From contig NZ_KQ483358.1 in NCBI RefSeq assembly GCF_001432305.1, positions 814,881 through 878,880 of the forward strand: a DNA stretch of 64,000 bases. The letters run 5' to 3'. This stretch comes from Curvibacter sp. PAE-UM (GTDB lineage: Bacteria; Pseudomonadota; Gammaproteobacteria; Burkholderiales; Burkholderiaceae_C). Made by a program: the position numbers and the translations under genes. This document shows, in pieces, positions 49,995 to 58,882 of the stretch; positions within the stretch are counted from its first letter, which is position 1; each line of letters opens with the position of its first letter. The notes beneath the pieces are model-generated. The model had not been told where the DNA came from, made no database searches, and saw only the letters and a program-made list of their open reading frames with translations.

Positions 49995-50097
49995 AGAAGC
50001 CGTGAGTTGATGGGAGGGGCGTTGCGTGCCGTGACGCCCCTTGCCTTGCCCGGGCCGCCGCGTGCGGTGCCGCGCCACTCCCACCCGTCTGGAAATC

Positions 50098-50973
50098 ATG
50101 GAAATCTTGTTCTTGCTCGAGCAGGTCGTCAACGGCCTGGTGCTCGGTGGTTATTACCTGCTGCTGGCCCTGGGCCTGTCGCTGATCTTCAGCGTGGGTG
50201 GCATCGTCAACCTGGCGCACGGCGCCTTCTATGCGCTGGGCGCCTACGTTTCGCTGGAGGTGATCAAGCATGCCGGCTTCACCGGCAGCATCTTCATCAC
50301 GCCGGCCCTCGTGGGCCTGCTGGGCATCCTGTTCGAGCGCTACCTGCTGCGCCGTTTCTACACGGCCGATCCCATCCTCAGCCTGCTGGTGACCTTCGGC
50401 CTGGCCCTGGTGGCCGAGCAGGCCCTGCGCATGGCCTGGGGCTCGGCCCCGCTGGCCTCCACCATGCCGCCCGAATTCAAGGGCCAGCTCATCATGGGCG
50501 ACATGATGTTCTCCAAGTACCGGCTCTTCATCCTGGGCGTGGTGACGGTGGTGATGGTCGGCATCTGGCTGCTGCTGCACAAGACCTCTTTCGGTCGTGT
50601 GGTGCGCGCCGGTGTGCAGAAGCCCGACATGGTGGCCGTGCTGGGCATCAAGCTGCAGCCCTATATGACGGCCATCGTCATGCTGGGTGTGGCCACGGCC
50701 GCGCTGGGGGGTGTGCTCTTCGGCCCCATCACCATCGTGCACCCGGCCATGGGCACCGAGATCATGACGGTGGCCTTTGTCGTCGTGGTGATCGGCGGCC
50801 TGGGCAGCTTCTGGGGCGTGGTGCTGGCGGCGCTGCTGGTGGGCGTGGTGCGCGGCATCACCATCCATTTCCAGCCGGCGGCCGGCGAGGCTTCCATGTA
50901 CGTGCTGATGTTCCTGGTGCTGATGTTCCGTCCGCGTGGCCTGCTGGGTGAGCGCATCGAACGCTTCGAGTGA
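50098..50973 (+). CDS. ABC transporter permease, LivH-like
   Basis: A 291-residue membrane subunit. Typical blocks are QVVNGLVLGGYYLLLALGLSLIFSVGGIVNLAHGAFYALGAYVSLEV at the start and GVQKPDMVAVLGIKLQPYMTAIVMLGVATAALGG in the coupling region. The ATG at 50098 is chosen because it opens directly before the first helix; the in-frame start at 50041 adds a basic, unlikely leader. Partner of the fused LivM-LivG-LivF protein that follows. Confidence 0.92.
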   Translation: MEILFLLEQVVNGLVLGGYYLLLALGLSLIFSVGGIVNLAHGAFYALGAYVSLEVIKHAGFTGSIFITPALVGLLGILFERYLLRRFYTADPILSLLVTFGLALVAEQALRMAWGSAPLASTMPPEFKGQLIMGDMMFSKYRLFILGVVTVVMVGIWLLLHKTSFGRVVRAGVQKPDMVAVLGIKLQPYMTAIVMLGVATAALGGVLFGPITIVHPAMGTEIMTVAFVVVVIGGLGSFWGVVLAALLVGVVRGITIHFQPAAGEASMYVLMFLVLMFRPRGLLGERIERFE

Positions 50974-50995
50974 GAACGAGAAGAAAACCAAAACA

Positions 50996-53530
50996 ATGAC
51001 TGCTCTGCTGAATTCCAAATACCGGCCCTTGTGGGTCGGCCTGGTCGCCCTGGTGCTGCTGCCCCTGGGGTTCCAGGCCATCGGCCTGACGCTGGACGCC
51101 GCTACCGTGGTGGTCATCCTGGCCATGGCGGCCATGGGCCTGAACCTGCTGGTGGGCACCACCGGCCTGGTCTCCTTCGGCCACAGCGCCTGGTTCGGCA
51201 TCGGCGGCTACGCAGCCGCGCTGGCCCAGCTGCACTGGTTCAAGGATCAGATCGTGCTGCCCTTCGCCTTTTCCATCCTGTTCACGGCGACCTTGTCGCT
51301 GCTGGTGGGCTTTCTCATCCTGCGTCGCCGCGGGGTCTATTTCTCGCTGCTGACGCTGGCGCTGACCGCGCTGACCTTTGCCATCGCCTTCCGCTGGACC
51401 AGCCTGACCGGCGGCGAGGGTGGCCTGGGTGGCATCGAGCGGGGCGGGCTGGCCCTGCTCAACCTGGACAGCCACCTGGTCTATTACGTGCTGGTGGCGC
51501 TGACTGGTTTTGCCGTGCTCTACGCCCTGCTGCGTGTGACACGCTCGCCCTTCGGCCATGTGCTGGTGGCCATCCGCGAGAACGAGCAGCGTGCGACCTT
51601 CCAGGGCTACAACGTCGACCGCTACAAGCTGCTGGCCTTTGTGATCTCGGCCACGGTGACCGGCCTGGCCGGCGCGTTGATGGTCTTCCTGCACCGCCTG
51701 GCCGCGGCCGAGTCCACCACGGTGGCCTTCTCGGGTGAGCTGCTGGCCATGGTGGTGATCGGCGGCATGCGCAGCTTCCTGGGCCCGGCCCTGGGCGCGC
51801 TGTTCTTCCTGCTGTTCCGCGAGCTGTTCTCCATCTACACCGACAACTGGCTGCTGTATTTCGGCCTGATCTTCGTCGCCTTCATCATCTTCTCGCCCGC
51901 GGGCCTGACCGGCATCTGGGCCCAGCTGCAGCGGCGCTGGCGTCCCGCGCCCGAAGACGGCGCCGCCATGAGCAAGCGCAAGATCTTCGAAGGCCTGCCC
52001 CTGCCCGAGTTCCTGCGCCCGAAGCGCGTCGAGGGCGCCGTGCTGGAGGCGCAGGGCATCAGCAAACGTTTTGGCGGCATCCAGGCCGTGCGCGAGAACA
52101 GCCTCACGATGGAGGCGGGACAGATCCACGCCCTGATCGGCCCCAATGGCGCGGGCAAGACCACGACCTTCAACCTGATCTCGGGCATGTTCATGGCCGA
52201 CACGGGCACGGTGCGCCTGCACGGGCAGGCCATCCAGTTCCTGGCGCCGGACCGCATCTGCCAGCAGGGCCTGGCCCGTTCCTTCCAGATCACCAATCTG
52301 TTCAAGGGCCTGAGCATCTACGAGAACCTGCGCCTCTCGCTGCAGGCGCGGCACGCGGCGCGCTTCAACGTCTGGCGCGACATCGACAGCTACCCCGAGG
52401 TTCACACCGAGACGACCGAGCTCATGAAGTTCCTGGGCCTGCAGGGCATGGAGCAGGTGGGCGGGGGCGACCTGTCCTATGGCGGCCAGCGCCTGGTGGA
52501 TCTGGGCATCGCCCTGGGCTCCAAGCCCCAGGTGCTGCTGCTGGACGAGCCGCTGGCCGGCCTGGCCGCGGCCGAGCGCGAGCGGGTCTCCAATCTGGTC
52601 AAGACCATCGCGAGCAACATCCCCGTGCTGATCGTGGAGCACGACATCGACCGCGTGTTGTCTTTCTCGCACCGCGTGACGGTGATGAACCAGGGCGAGG
52701 TGCTCATGAGCGGCACGCCCGAGGAGGTGCGCTGCGACCGGCGTGTGCAGGAGATCTACACCGGCACCGGCACGCCGCCCGTGACGGGCCGCACCGGCGT
52801 GGCCACGGGCGACCGGCCCCTGGTGCTGGACTTCGACAAGGTCAACGCCTTTTACGGCAAGAGCCACATCCTCAACGACGCCAGCCTGCAGGTGCGCGAG
52901 GGCGAGATCGTGGCGCTGCTGGGCCGCAATGGCGCGGGCAAGTCCACGCTGCTGAAAAGCCTGGTGGGCCTGCTGTCACCGGCCAGCGGCCGTGTGAACT
53001 TCAACGGCCGCGAGATCGCCGGCCTCAGCGCGCCCGACATTGCGCGCCTGGGCATCGGTTACGTGCCCCAGGGCCGCGGCCTGTTTGCCGGCATGACGGT
53101 ACGCGAGAACCTGTCGCTGGGCCGGCTGGCGCGTCCCACCGACGGCAAGACCGGCGTGGTCTGGGACGAGGCGCAGATCCTGGCCTATTTCCCGCGCCTG
53201 AAAGAACGCATGGACGTGGCGGCCGACTACCTCTCGGGTGGCGAGCAGCAGATGGTGGCCGTGGCGCGCGCGCTGTCGGGCAACGTCAAGCTGCTGCTGC
53301 TGGACGAGCCCTTCGAAGGCCTGGCGCCCACCGTGGTGCAGGAGCTGTTCACCGTGTTCGACAAGCTGCGCCAGCACGTGTCCATCGTCATCGTCGAGCA
53401 CAACCTGGATCTGGTGCTGGCCCTGGCCGACCGCGCCTATGCGCTGGAGCGCGGCGCCGTCTTCCACGAAGGCCCGGCCGAACCCCTGTTGACCGATCTC
53501 GATTACCGCAAGAAGATTCTCTGGCTCTGA
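50996..53530 (+). CDS. Fused ABC importer subunit: LivM permease + LivG ATPase + LivF ATPase
   Basis: A single 844-residue open frame that joins three normally separate subunits. Residues 1-318 are a LivM-type permease (MGLNLLVGTTGLVSFGHSAWFGIGGYAAAL, AIRENEQRATFQGYNVDRYKLLAF). A linker near 320-345 leads to a LivG-type ATPase (about 345-585; Walker A GPNGAGKTT, signature LSYGGQR, Walker B LLLDEPLAGL). Residues 606-844 are a LivF-type ATPase (GRNGAGKST, LSGGEQQ, LLLDEPFEGL). Both ATPase sites look intact. An internal ATG at 51968 has no ribosome site. The complex would need only LivH and the receptor in addition. Confidence 0.93.
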   Translation: MTALLNSKYRPLWVGLVALVLLPLGFQAIGLTLDAATVVVILAMAAMGLNLLVGTTGLVSFGHSAWFGIGGYAAALAQLHWFKDQIVLPFAFSILFTATLSLLVGFLILRRRGVYFSLLTLALTALTFAIAFRWTSLTGGEGGLGGIERGGLALLNLDSHLVYYVLVALTGFAVLYALLRVTRSPFGHVLVAIRENEQRATFQGYNVDRYKLLAFVISATVTGLAGALMVFLHRLAAAESTTVAFSGELLAMVVIGGMRSFLGPALGALFFLLFRELFSIYTDNWLLYFGLIFVAFIIFSPAGLTGIWAQLQRRWRPAPEDGAAMSKRKIFEGLPLPEFLRPKRVEGAVLEAQGISKRFGGIQAVRENSLTMEAGQIHALIGPNGAGKTTTFNLISGMFMADTGTVRLHGQAIQFLAPDRICQQGLARSFQITNLFKGLSIYENLRLSLQARHAARFNVWRDIDSYPEVHTETTELMKFLGLQGMEQVGGGDLSYGGQRLVDLGIALGSKPQVLLLDEPLAGLAAAERERVSNLVKTIASNIPVLIVEHDIDRVLSFSHRVTVMNQGEVLMSGTPEEVRCDRRVQEIYTGTGTPPVTGRTGVATGDRPLVLDFDKVNAFYGKSHILNDASLQVREGEIVALLGRNGAGKSTLLKSLVGLLSPASGRVNFNGREIAGLSAPDIARLGIGYVPQGRGLFAGMTVRENLSLGRLARPTDGKTGVVWDEAQILAYFPRLKERMDVAADYLSGGEQQMVAVARALSGNVKLLLLDEPFEGLAPTVVQELFTVFDKLRQHVSIVIVEHNLDLVLALADRAYALERGAVFHEGPAEPLLTDLDYRKKILWL

Positions 53531-53560
53531 GCCGCTGCAACACACAAGGAAGGAATGATC

Positions 53561-53947
53561 ATGAACAAGAAACCCGAGCTGCGGCTCCTGCTGGAAAAGA
53601 TGGCGAACATGCCCTGGAAGGAATACCCGGGCCACTTCGGCGGCGCCCTGTCCAAGGAGCTGGCCGGCCCCACCACCACGGGCAGCTCGCGCGTGGACTT
53701 CCGCATCTCGCGCTACGCGCCCATGGCCTATGTGCAGGAGCACGTGCACAAGGTGCAGGAGCAGGTGTATTACGTGCTTGAAGGCGAGGGCATCCTCACG
53801 CTGGACGACCAGAAGCAGCTGATGCGAGCGCACGATTACGTCTACGTGCCGCCCGGCATCCGCCACAGCTTCACCAACACCGGCACCGATGGCCTGGTGT
53901 TCCTGGTGGTCACCACGCCGGCCGACGACGAAGAGGAGATGCGCTGA
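53561..53947 (+). CDS. Single-domain cupin
   Basis: A 128-residue cupin with EHVHKVQEQVYYVLEGEGILTLDDQ and YVPPGIRHSFTN, which supply the metal-binding His/Glu set of cupin motifs 1 and 2. Such proteins act as small dioxygenases, isomerases or ligand-binding regulators. The ATG at 53561 follows AGGA at six bases; an in-frame ATG two codons earlier is equally possible. Its stop overlaps the start of the aldehyde dehydrogenase gene (TGATG), so the two are translationally coupled. Confidence 0.85.
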   Translation: MNKKPELRLLLEKMANMPWKEYPGHFGGALSKELAGPTTTGSSRVDFRISRYAPMAYVQEHVHKVQEQVYYVLEGEGILTLDDQKQLMRAHDYVYVPPGIRHSFTNTGTDGLVFLVVTTPADDEEEMR

Positions 53948-55416
53948 TGGACCGCAAGGTATCTGCCGTGATCGACACGGCCACGTCCGCCGCTCCGGCT
54001 GTCTACGGCCTGCTGGTCAACGGCCAGTGGATCGCCGGCACGGGCCCGCGCGTTGCCGTGCGCGACAAGTACAAATTGCAGCCCTGCGCCACGGTCACCA
54101 CCGCCGACGCGGCGCAGGTGCGCCAGGCCGTGGAAGTGACGCACGCTGCCTTCCGCCAGGGCGCGCCCGTGGCCTATGAGCGTGGTGTGGTGCTGGACCG
54201 CGCCGCCCAGTTGCTGGAGGCGCGCAGCGAGGAGTTCGTGCGCGCCATGCAGCTGGAAGCCGGTTTCACCCAGAGTGATGCCATGGGCGAGGTGCGCCGC
54301 TGCCTGCAGACGCTACGGCTTTCGGCCGAGGAGGCGCGCCGCCTGGCCGGCGACGTGATCCCGCTGGCCGGCGCGCCCGGCGCCGCCGGCCGCCTGGGTT
54401 TCACGCTGCGTGTGCCCCTGGGTGTGGTGGCCGCCATCACACCCTTCAACTCGCCGCTCAACACGGTGACGCACAAGGTGGCGCCGGCCTTTGCCGCCGG
54501 CAATGCCGTCATCCTCAAGCCTTCGTCCTTCACGCCCATCACCGCCTGCCTGCTGGCCGAGGTGCTGCTGGACGCCGGGATACCGAAGGGTTTCCTCAGC
54601 GTGCTGCATGGCAGTGCCGAGGTGGTGCAGGCCTTGCAGGCCGACGAGCGCGTGCGCTTTTTCGCCTTCACGGGCAGCACCGAAGTGGGCCGCAAGATCC
54701 AGCAGGCCGCCGGCCTGCGCCGCACGCAGATGGAGCTGGGCTCGATCGCCTGCACCATCGTCTGTGACGACGCCAAACTGGACGCGGCCCTGCCCAAGAT
54801 CGTCAATGCCGGTTACCGCAAGGCTGGCCAGGTCTGCACCTCGGTGCAGCTGCTGCTGGTGCACGAGTCGCTGCTGGCCGAGGTGGAAACGCGCCTGGGC
54901 CAGATGGTCAAGGAGCTGGTCTGCGGCGACCCGCAGGACAGCAAGACCTTCGTCGGCCCGGTCATCAGCGAAGACAACGCCATCCGCATCGAGGCCTGGA
55001 TCAACGAGGCCGTGGCGGCCGGCGCCAAGCTGCTGGCCGGCGGCCCGCGCCAGGGCGCCGTGGTGCCACCCACACTGTTGACCAACATCGGCGACGCCAT
55101 GAAGGTGGGCTGCAACGAGATCTTCGGCCCCGTGGTCTGCATCGTGCCTTTCAAGACCCTGGCCCAGGCCATCGCGCGCGTGAACGCCACGCCCTTCGGC
55201 CTCGCCACCGGCCTGTTCACCAACCGCCTGGGCGATGCGCTGGCCGCGGCCCAGCAGCTGGAGGTGGGCGGCGTGCACATCAACGAGACCTCGAGCTCGC
55301 GCGTGGACCTCATGCCTTACGGCGGCTCCAAAGACAGCGGCTTCGGCCGCGAAGGCCCGCATTACGCGGTCCATGAAATGACCGAAGAGCGTATCGTGAC
55401 GTTCACTGCGGTCTGA
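53947..55416 (+). CDS. Aldehyde dehydrogenase
   Basis: A 489-residue NAD(P)-dependent ALDH that oxidises an aldehyde to an acid. The catalytic cysteine is in KAGQVCTSVQLL, the general base Glu in QMELGSIACTIV (the usual ELGG reads ELGS), the nucleotide-binding segment is FFAFTGSTEVGRKI, and the ending EIFGPVVCIVPF and SSSRVDLMPYGGSKDSGFGREGPHYAV is normal. It lies between a cupin and a ThDP enzyme, so its aldehyde is probably produced by decarboxylation of a 2-oxo acid. The exact aldehyde is unknown. Confidence 0.92.
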   Translation: MDRKVSAVIDTATSAAPAVYGLLVNGQWIAGTGPRVAVRDKYKLQPCATVTTADAAQVRQAVEVTHAAFRQGAPVAYERGVVLDRAAQLLEARSEEFVRAMQLEAGFTQSDAMGEVRRCLQTLRLSAEEARRLAGDVIPLAGAPGAAGRLGFTLRVPLGVVAAITPFNSPLNTVTHKVAPAFAAGNAVILKPSSFTPITACLLAEVLLDAGIPKGFLSVLHGSAEVVQALQADERVRFFAFTGSTEVGRKIQQAAGLRRTQMELGSIACTIVCDDAKLDAALPKIVNAGYRKAGQVCTSVQLLLVHESLLAEVETRLGQMVKELVCGDPQDSKTFVGPVISEDNAIRIEAWINEAVAAGAKLLAGGPRQGAVVPPTLLTNIGDAMKVGCNEIFGPVVCIVPFKTLAQAIARVNATPFGLATGLFTNRLGDALAAAQQLEVGGVHINETSSSRVDLMPYGGSKDSGFGREGPHYAVHEMTEERIVTFTAV

Positions 55417-55448
55417 TACCTGACACCTGAAAGTAGAAAGAGCTGAAC

Positions 55449-57227
55449 ATGGCCAAGATGAAAGGTGGCGAACTGATCGCCCAATACCTGGTCCAGGAAA
55501 AAGTGCCGTACATCTTCGGCATCTGCGGCCACGGCAACGTGGGCATCCTCGATGCCCTATACGACGTGAAGGACGAGCTCAAGCTCATCTCGCCGCGCCA
55601 CGAGCAGTGCGCCGGCCACATGGCCGACGCCTACTTCCGCGTCAAGCACAAGCCGGTGGCCACGCTGACCTCCACCGGCCCCGGTTCGGCGAACATGGTG
55701 ATGTCCTGCGCCACCGCGCTGTCGGATTCGTCTGCCTTCCTGTGCATCACGTCCAACGTGCCGACCTCGCAGCACAACCGCGCGCCCTTCCAGGAGCTGT
55801 ACAAACACAACCAGGCCGACTTCGCGCAAGTGATGCGCCCGGTGGTCAAGCGGGCCTTCCAGCCCACGCGCGTGGACATGCTGCCGCTGGCCCTGCGCCA
55901 GGCCATGGACACCATGGTCACGGGCCGCCCCGGCCCGGTGAACCTGGACATCCCCTACAACGTCTACCAGGAAGAGGCGGATGTGGAGCTGCCGCCGCCC
56001 TCGCACGTGCAGCGCGCGCACCGCCCGGGCGCGAACGACGCTGACATCGCCATCGCACTGGACCTGCTGGCCGCGGCGCGCGAGCCCGTGCTCTTCATCG
56101 GCCACGGCGCCACCCTGTCCGAAGCCGGCCCCGAGATCACCGAGCTGGCCGAGAAGCTGGGCATCCCGGTCATCACCTCGCCCAATGGCATGGGCGCGAT
56201 CCGCGGCGACCACCCGCTGGCGCTGGGTTTCATCGGCCGCAACGGCGCCTACCCCGCCAACGAGGCCGGCCGCCGTTCGGACCTGGTGATCACGTTGGGC
56301 ACACGCTTCGACGACCGCAGCTCTTCGAGCTGGTTCGAGGGTTATTCCTGGAACTTCCCCAAGACCAAGCTCGTGCACGTGGACATCGACCCGCAGGAGC
56401 TGGGCCGCAACTACGCGCCCACACTCGGTGTGATCGCCGACGTGAAGGTCTTCACGCGCCAGCTGCTCAACGCGCTGCCCAACCGCAAGGACATCACGGC
56501 CACGCGCTACGCGCCCTGGCTGGCCCAGGTGCAGGGCTGGCAGGCCCAGTGGGAAGCTTTCGTGCGCCCGCACTTTGGTGACTCCACCAGCCCGCTGCGC
56601 CCCGAGTTCGTGGTGGGCACGCTGCAGAAGGTGCTGCCTGACGACGTGATCCTCGCACTCGACTCCGGCGTGCACCACAACTGGTTCATGCAGTTCTGGC
56701 AGGCCAAACGCCCGCAGAGCATGCTCAACAGCTGGGGCTATTCCAGCATGGGCTTCGGTGTCTGCGGTGTCATGGGTGCGGCGCTGGCCGCGCCCGACCG
56801 GCCTTGCGTGGCCGTGGTCGGCGACGGTGGTTTCACCATGGCGCCTTATGTGCTGTGCACGGCGGTGGAATACAACCTGCCCGTCGTCTGGATCATCTGG
56901 AACAACTTCGCCTGGGGCGCCATCCGCGATCTGCAGTACGGCCTGTTCGACGGCCGCGAGATCGGCACGGCCTTCTACCACGGTGAAACCGGCGCGCGTT
57001 ACAACCCGGACTTCGCCGCCTGGGCCCGTGCCTGCGGCGCCGACGGCTACACCGTGACCCGTCCGCAGGACCTGGGCGCCACCGTGCAGCAGGCGCTGAA
57101 GAACAAACGCCCCTGTGTGATCGACGTGCACGTCGATGCCGAGGTGCGTCCCCCCTCTACGGGTACCTGGCAGCTGCCCCCCATCCCCTACAAAGAACCG
57201 ATCTACGGCAAGCCTTACAAGGCCTGA
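55449..57227 (+). CDS. Thiamine diphosphate-dependent enzyme (acetolactate synthase/decarboxylase family)
   Basis: A 592-residue ThDP enzyme. The activating glutamate is E52 (SPRHEQCAGHMADAY), STGPGSANMV forms the first domain's loop, and the cofactor motif is GDGGFTM followed after the usual spacing by NN (IIWNNFAWG). The N-terminal FGICGHGNVGILDAL segment resembles the GHGN motif of the inositol-pathway hydrolase IolD more than acetolactate synthase. No small subunit follows, so a role as 2-oxo-acid decarboxylase, carboligase or C-C hydrolase is likely. It precedes an SDR gene by 30 bases. Confidence 0.9.
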   Translation: MAKMKGGELIAQYLVQEKVPYIFGICGHGNVGILDALYDVKDELKLISPRHEQCAGHMADAYFRVKHKPVATLTSTGPGSANMVMSCATALSDSSAFLCITSNVPTSQHNRAPFQELYKHNQADFAQVMRPVVKRAFQPTRVDMLPLALRQAMDTMVTGRPGPVNLDIPYNVYQEEADVELPPPSHVQRAHRPGANDADIAIALDLLAAAREPVLFIGHGATLSEAGPEITELAEKLGIPVITSPNGMGAIRGDHPLALGFIGRNGAYPANEAGRRSDLVITLGTRFDDRSSSSWFEGYSWNFPKTKLVHVDIDPQELGRNYAPTLGVIADVKVFTRQLLNALPNRKDITATRYAPWLAQVQGWQAQWEAFVRPHFGDSTSPLRPEFVVGTLQKVLPDDVILALDSGVHHNWFMQFWQAKRPQSMLNSWGYSSMGFGVCGVMGAALAAPDRPCVAVVGDGGFTMAPYVLCTAVEYNLPVVWIIWNNFAWGAIRDLQYGLFDGREIGTAFYHGETGARYNPDFAAWARACGADGYTVTRPQDLGATVQQALKNKRPCVIDVHVDAEVRPPSTGTWQLPPIPYKEPIYGKPYKA

Positions 57228-57257
57228 CATTTCACTCGAATCAATCAAGGATTTCCC

Positions 57258-57980
57258 ATGAGCAAGAAGATCGCACTCGTTTTCGGCGGCACGCGCGGCA
57301 TCGGCGCGGCGACGGTCCAGAAACTGGCCGAGGGCGGCTACGACGTGGCCTACACCTATGTGAGCAGCGCGCCCAATGTGCCGGCCAAGATCGGCAGCGC
57401 CACGACCCGGGGCTACAAGGTCGACATCCGCGAGGCGGCCCAGGTGGCCCAGGTGTTCACCGATGTGGCCAGGGACTTCGGCAGCATGCCCCATTGCGTG
57501 GTGGCCAACGCCGGCATCAACGTGCCGCCCGGCCCCATCGCCACTTACGACCCCGAGAACTTCCGCAAGGTCGTGGAGGTGAACCTCATCGGCGCCTTCA
57601 ACGTGCTGAGCGCGGCCGCGAAGCACGTGGTGGACGGCGGCAACATCATCGGCCTGACCACCTCCATGGTGCGCGTCGCCGTGCCCGGCGGCGGTGCCTA
57701 CACCGCCACCAAGGCGGGCGTCGAAAGCCTGCTGCGGTCCATGTCCAAGGAACTGGCGCCGCGCAAGATCCGCGTCAACGGCGTGGCCCCGGGCCCGGTG
57801 GACACGGACCTGTTCCGCGCCGGCAAGGACGAAGCCGCCATCGCGCGCTCGGCCGGCATGAGCCCCTTTAACCGCGTGGGCCAGCCCGAAGAGGTGGCCG
57901 AGGTCGTGGCCTTCCTGGCCTCCGACAAGGCGTCCTGGGTGCACGGCCAGATCATCCAGCCCAACGGCGGCATGGTCTGA
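57258..57980 (+). CDS. Short-chain dehydrogenase/reductase
   Basis: A 240-residue classical SDR. The cofactor motif is GGTRGIGAATV (TGxxxGxG form), NAG is present (VANAGIN), the active-site Ser lies in LTTSMVRV and the Tyr-x3-Lys is YTATK. The ending WVHGQIIQPNGGMV is usual. It probably oxidises or reduces an alcohol/ketone in the same pathway as the ThDP and aldehyde enzymes. The next gene starts five bases after its stop. Confidence 0.92.
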   Translation: MSKKIALVFGGTRGIGAATVQKLAEGGYDVAYTYVSSAPNVPAKIGSATTRGYKVDIREAAQVAQVFTDVARDFGSMPHCVVANAGINVPPGPIATYDPENFRKVVEVNLIGAFNVLSAAAKHVVDGGNIIGLTTSMVRVAVPGGGAYTATKAGVESLLRSMSKELAPRKIRVNGVAPGPVDTDLFRAGKDEAAIARSAGMSPFNRVGQPEEVAEVVAFLASDKASWVHGQIIQPNGGMV

Positions 57981-57985
57981 TCTCG

Positions 57986-58882
57986 ATGCGCCTCGCGGTC
58001 TTCACCAAGAACTTTACGAACCCGGCCTACGGCGCAGCGCGCCTGGGCGCGGAGCGTGCGGCCGCGGTCTTCGGCGACGAGGTGCTGCACTTCGTTCCCC
58101 AAAAGGGTGACGACCCGGTGGAGCAGAGCGCGCTGATCGAGCAGGCTCTGGCATTGAATCCGCGACCCGATGCCTTCGTGTTTTCGCCCGTCCATGCGAG
58201 CAGGGTGGATGCGGCGATCGGCCAGGTGGTGGCCGCTGGCATCCCCATGATCGGCTTCGTCAACCCGATCGCGGCCGCGCCCATGGTGAGTTACGTCAGC
58301 TCGGACGATGAGCAGCTGGCGCAGGCGATCGCCAGCTACCTGTTCAGACATCTGCAAGGCAAGGGCCGGGTGCTCGTGGTGACGGGCCCCGAGGAGTCCT
58401 ACACCAGCCAGGAGCGTCTGCGCGGTTTCCGCGACGCCGCGTGCGCCCTGCCCGGCATCGTGCTGGTCGGCCAGATCGCGGGTGACTACGTGCGCGAGAC
58501 CGCACGGGACCGCACGGCGGCCTGGCTGCGCGACAACCCGGAACCCGATGCGGTGCTGGTGGCCAACGACATCATGGCCATCGGCGTGCTCGATGCATTG
58601 GACGCCGCGGGGAAGACCGCGGCCGTGGTCGGTGTGAACGCCATTCCCCAGGCCATCGAGGCCATCGCCGCGGGCCGCATGCTGGCCACGGCCGATTTCA
58701 ACGCCATGCAGATGGCCTATCTGGCGGCCGAATGCGCGGCGCGCCACCTGCGTGGTGAGACGGTGCCGGCTTCGGTGGAACTGCCCGTGCAGATCGTGGA
58801 CCGAGGCAATTTCGCGCAGTGGAACCTGCCCTACGAGCAGCGCCCCGTCATCACCTTGGAACAACTGAGGAGCAAAAAATGA
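57986..58882 (+). CDS. Periplasmic-binding-protein-like protein without signal peptide
   Basis: A 298-residue type-1 solute-binding fold of the sugar/LacI class: MRLAVFTKNFTNPAYGAARLGAERAAA, DAFVFSPVHASRVDAAIGQVVAAGIPMIGF, LVVTGPEESYTSQERLRGFRDA and DAVLVANDIMAIGVLDALDAAGKT. The first strand starts at residue 2, so there is no export signal and no helix-turn-helix. A cytoplasmic ligand-binding or sensing protein is implied. The stop overlaps the ATG of the next gene, so it is made together with the Bug receptor. Confidence 0.82.
   Translation: MRLAVFTKNFTNPAYGAARLGAERAAAVFGDEVLHFVPQKGDDPVEQSALIEQALALNPRPDAFVFSPVHASRVDAAIGQVVAAGIPMIGFVNPIAAAPMVSYVSSDDEQLAQAIASYLFRHLQGKGRVLVVTGPEESYTSQERLRGFRDAACALPGIVLVGQIAGDYVRETARDRTAAWLRDNPEPDAVLVANDIMAIGVLDALDAAGKTAAVVGVNAIPQAIEAIAAGRMLATADFNAMQMAYLAAECAARHLRGETVPASVELPVQIVDRGNFAQWNLPYEQRPVITLEQLRSKK

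Noticed and set aside
51968-53530. Internal ATG that could begin a separate LivG gene.
   Set aside because: No ribosome site precedes it, the frame is continuous with the permease, and a plausible linker joins the domains; a fusion is the simpler reading.
55557-57944. Long minus-strand frame opposite the ThDP enzyme and SDR genes (795 codons).
   Set aside because: Its composition is that of an antisense shadow, and both plus-strand genes have intact motifs and ribosome sites.
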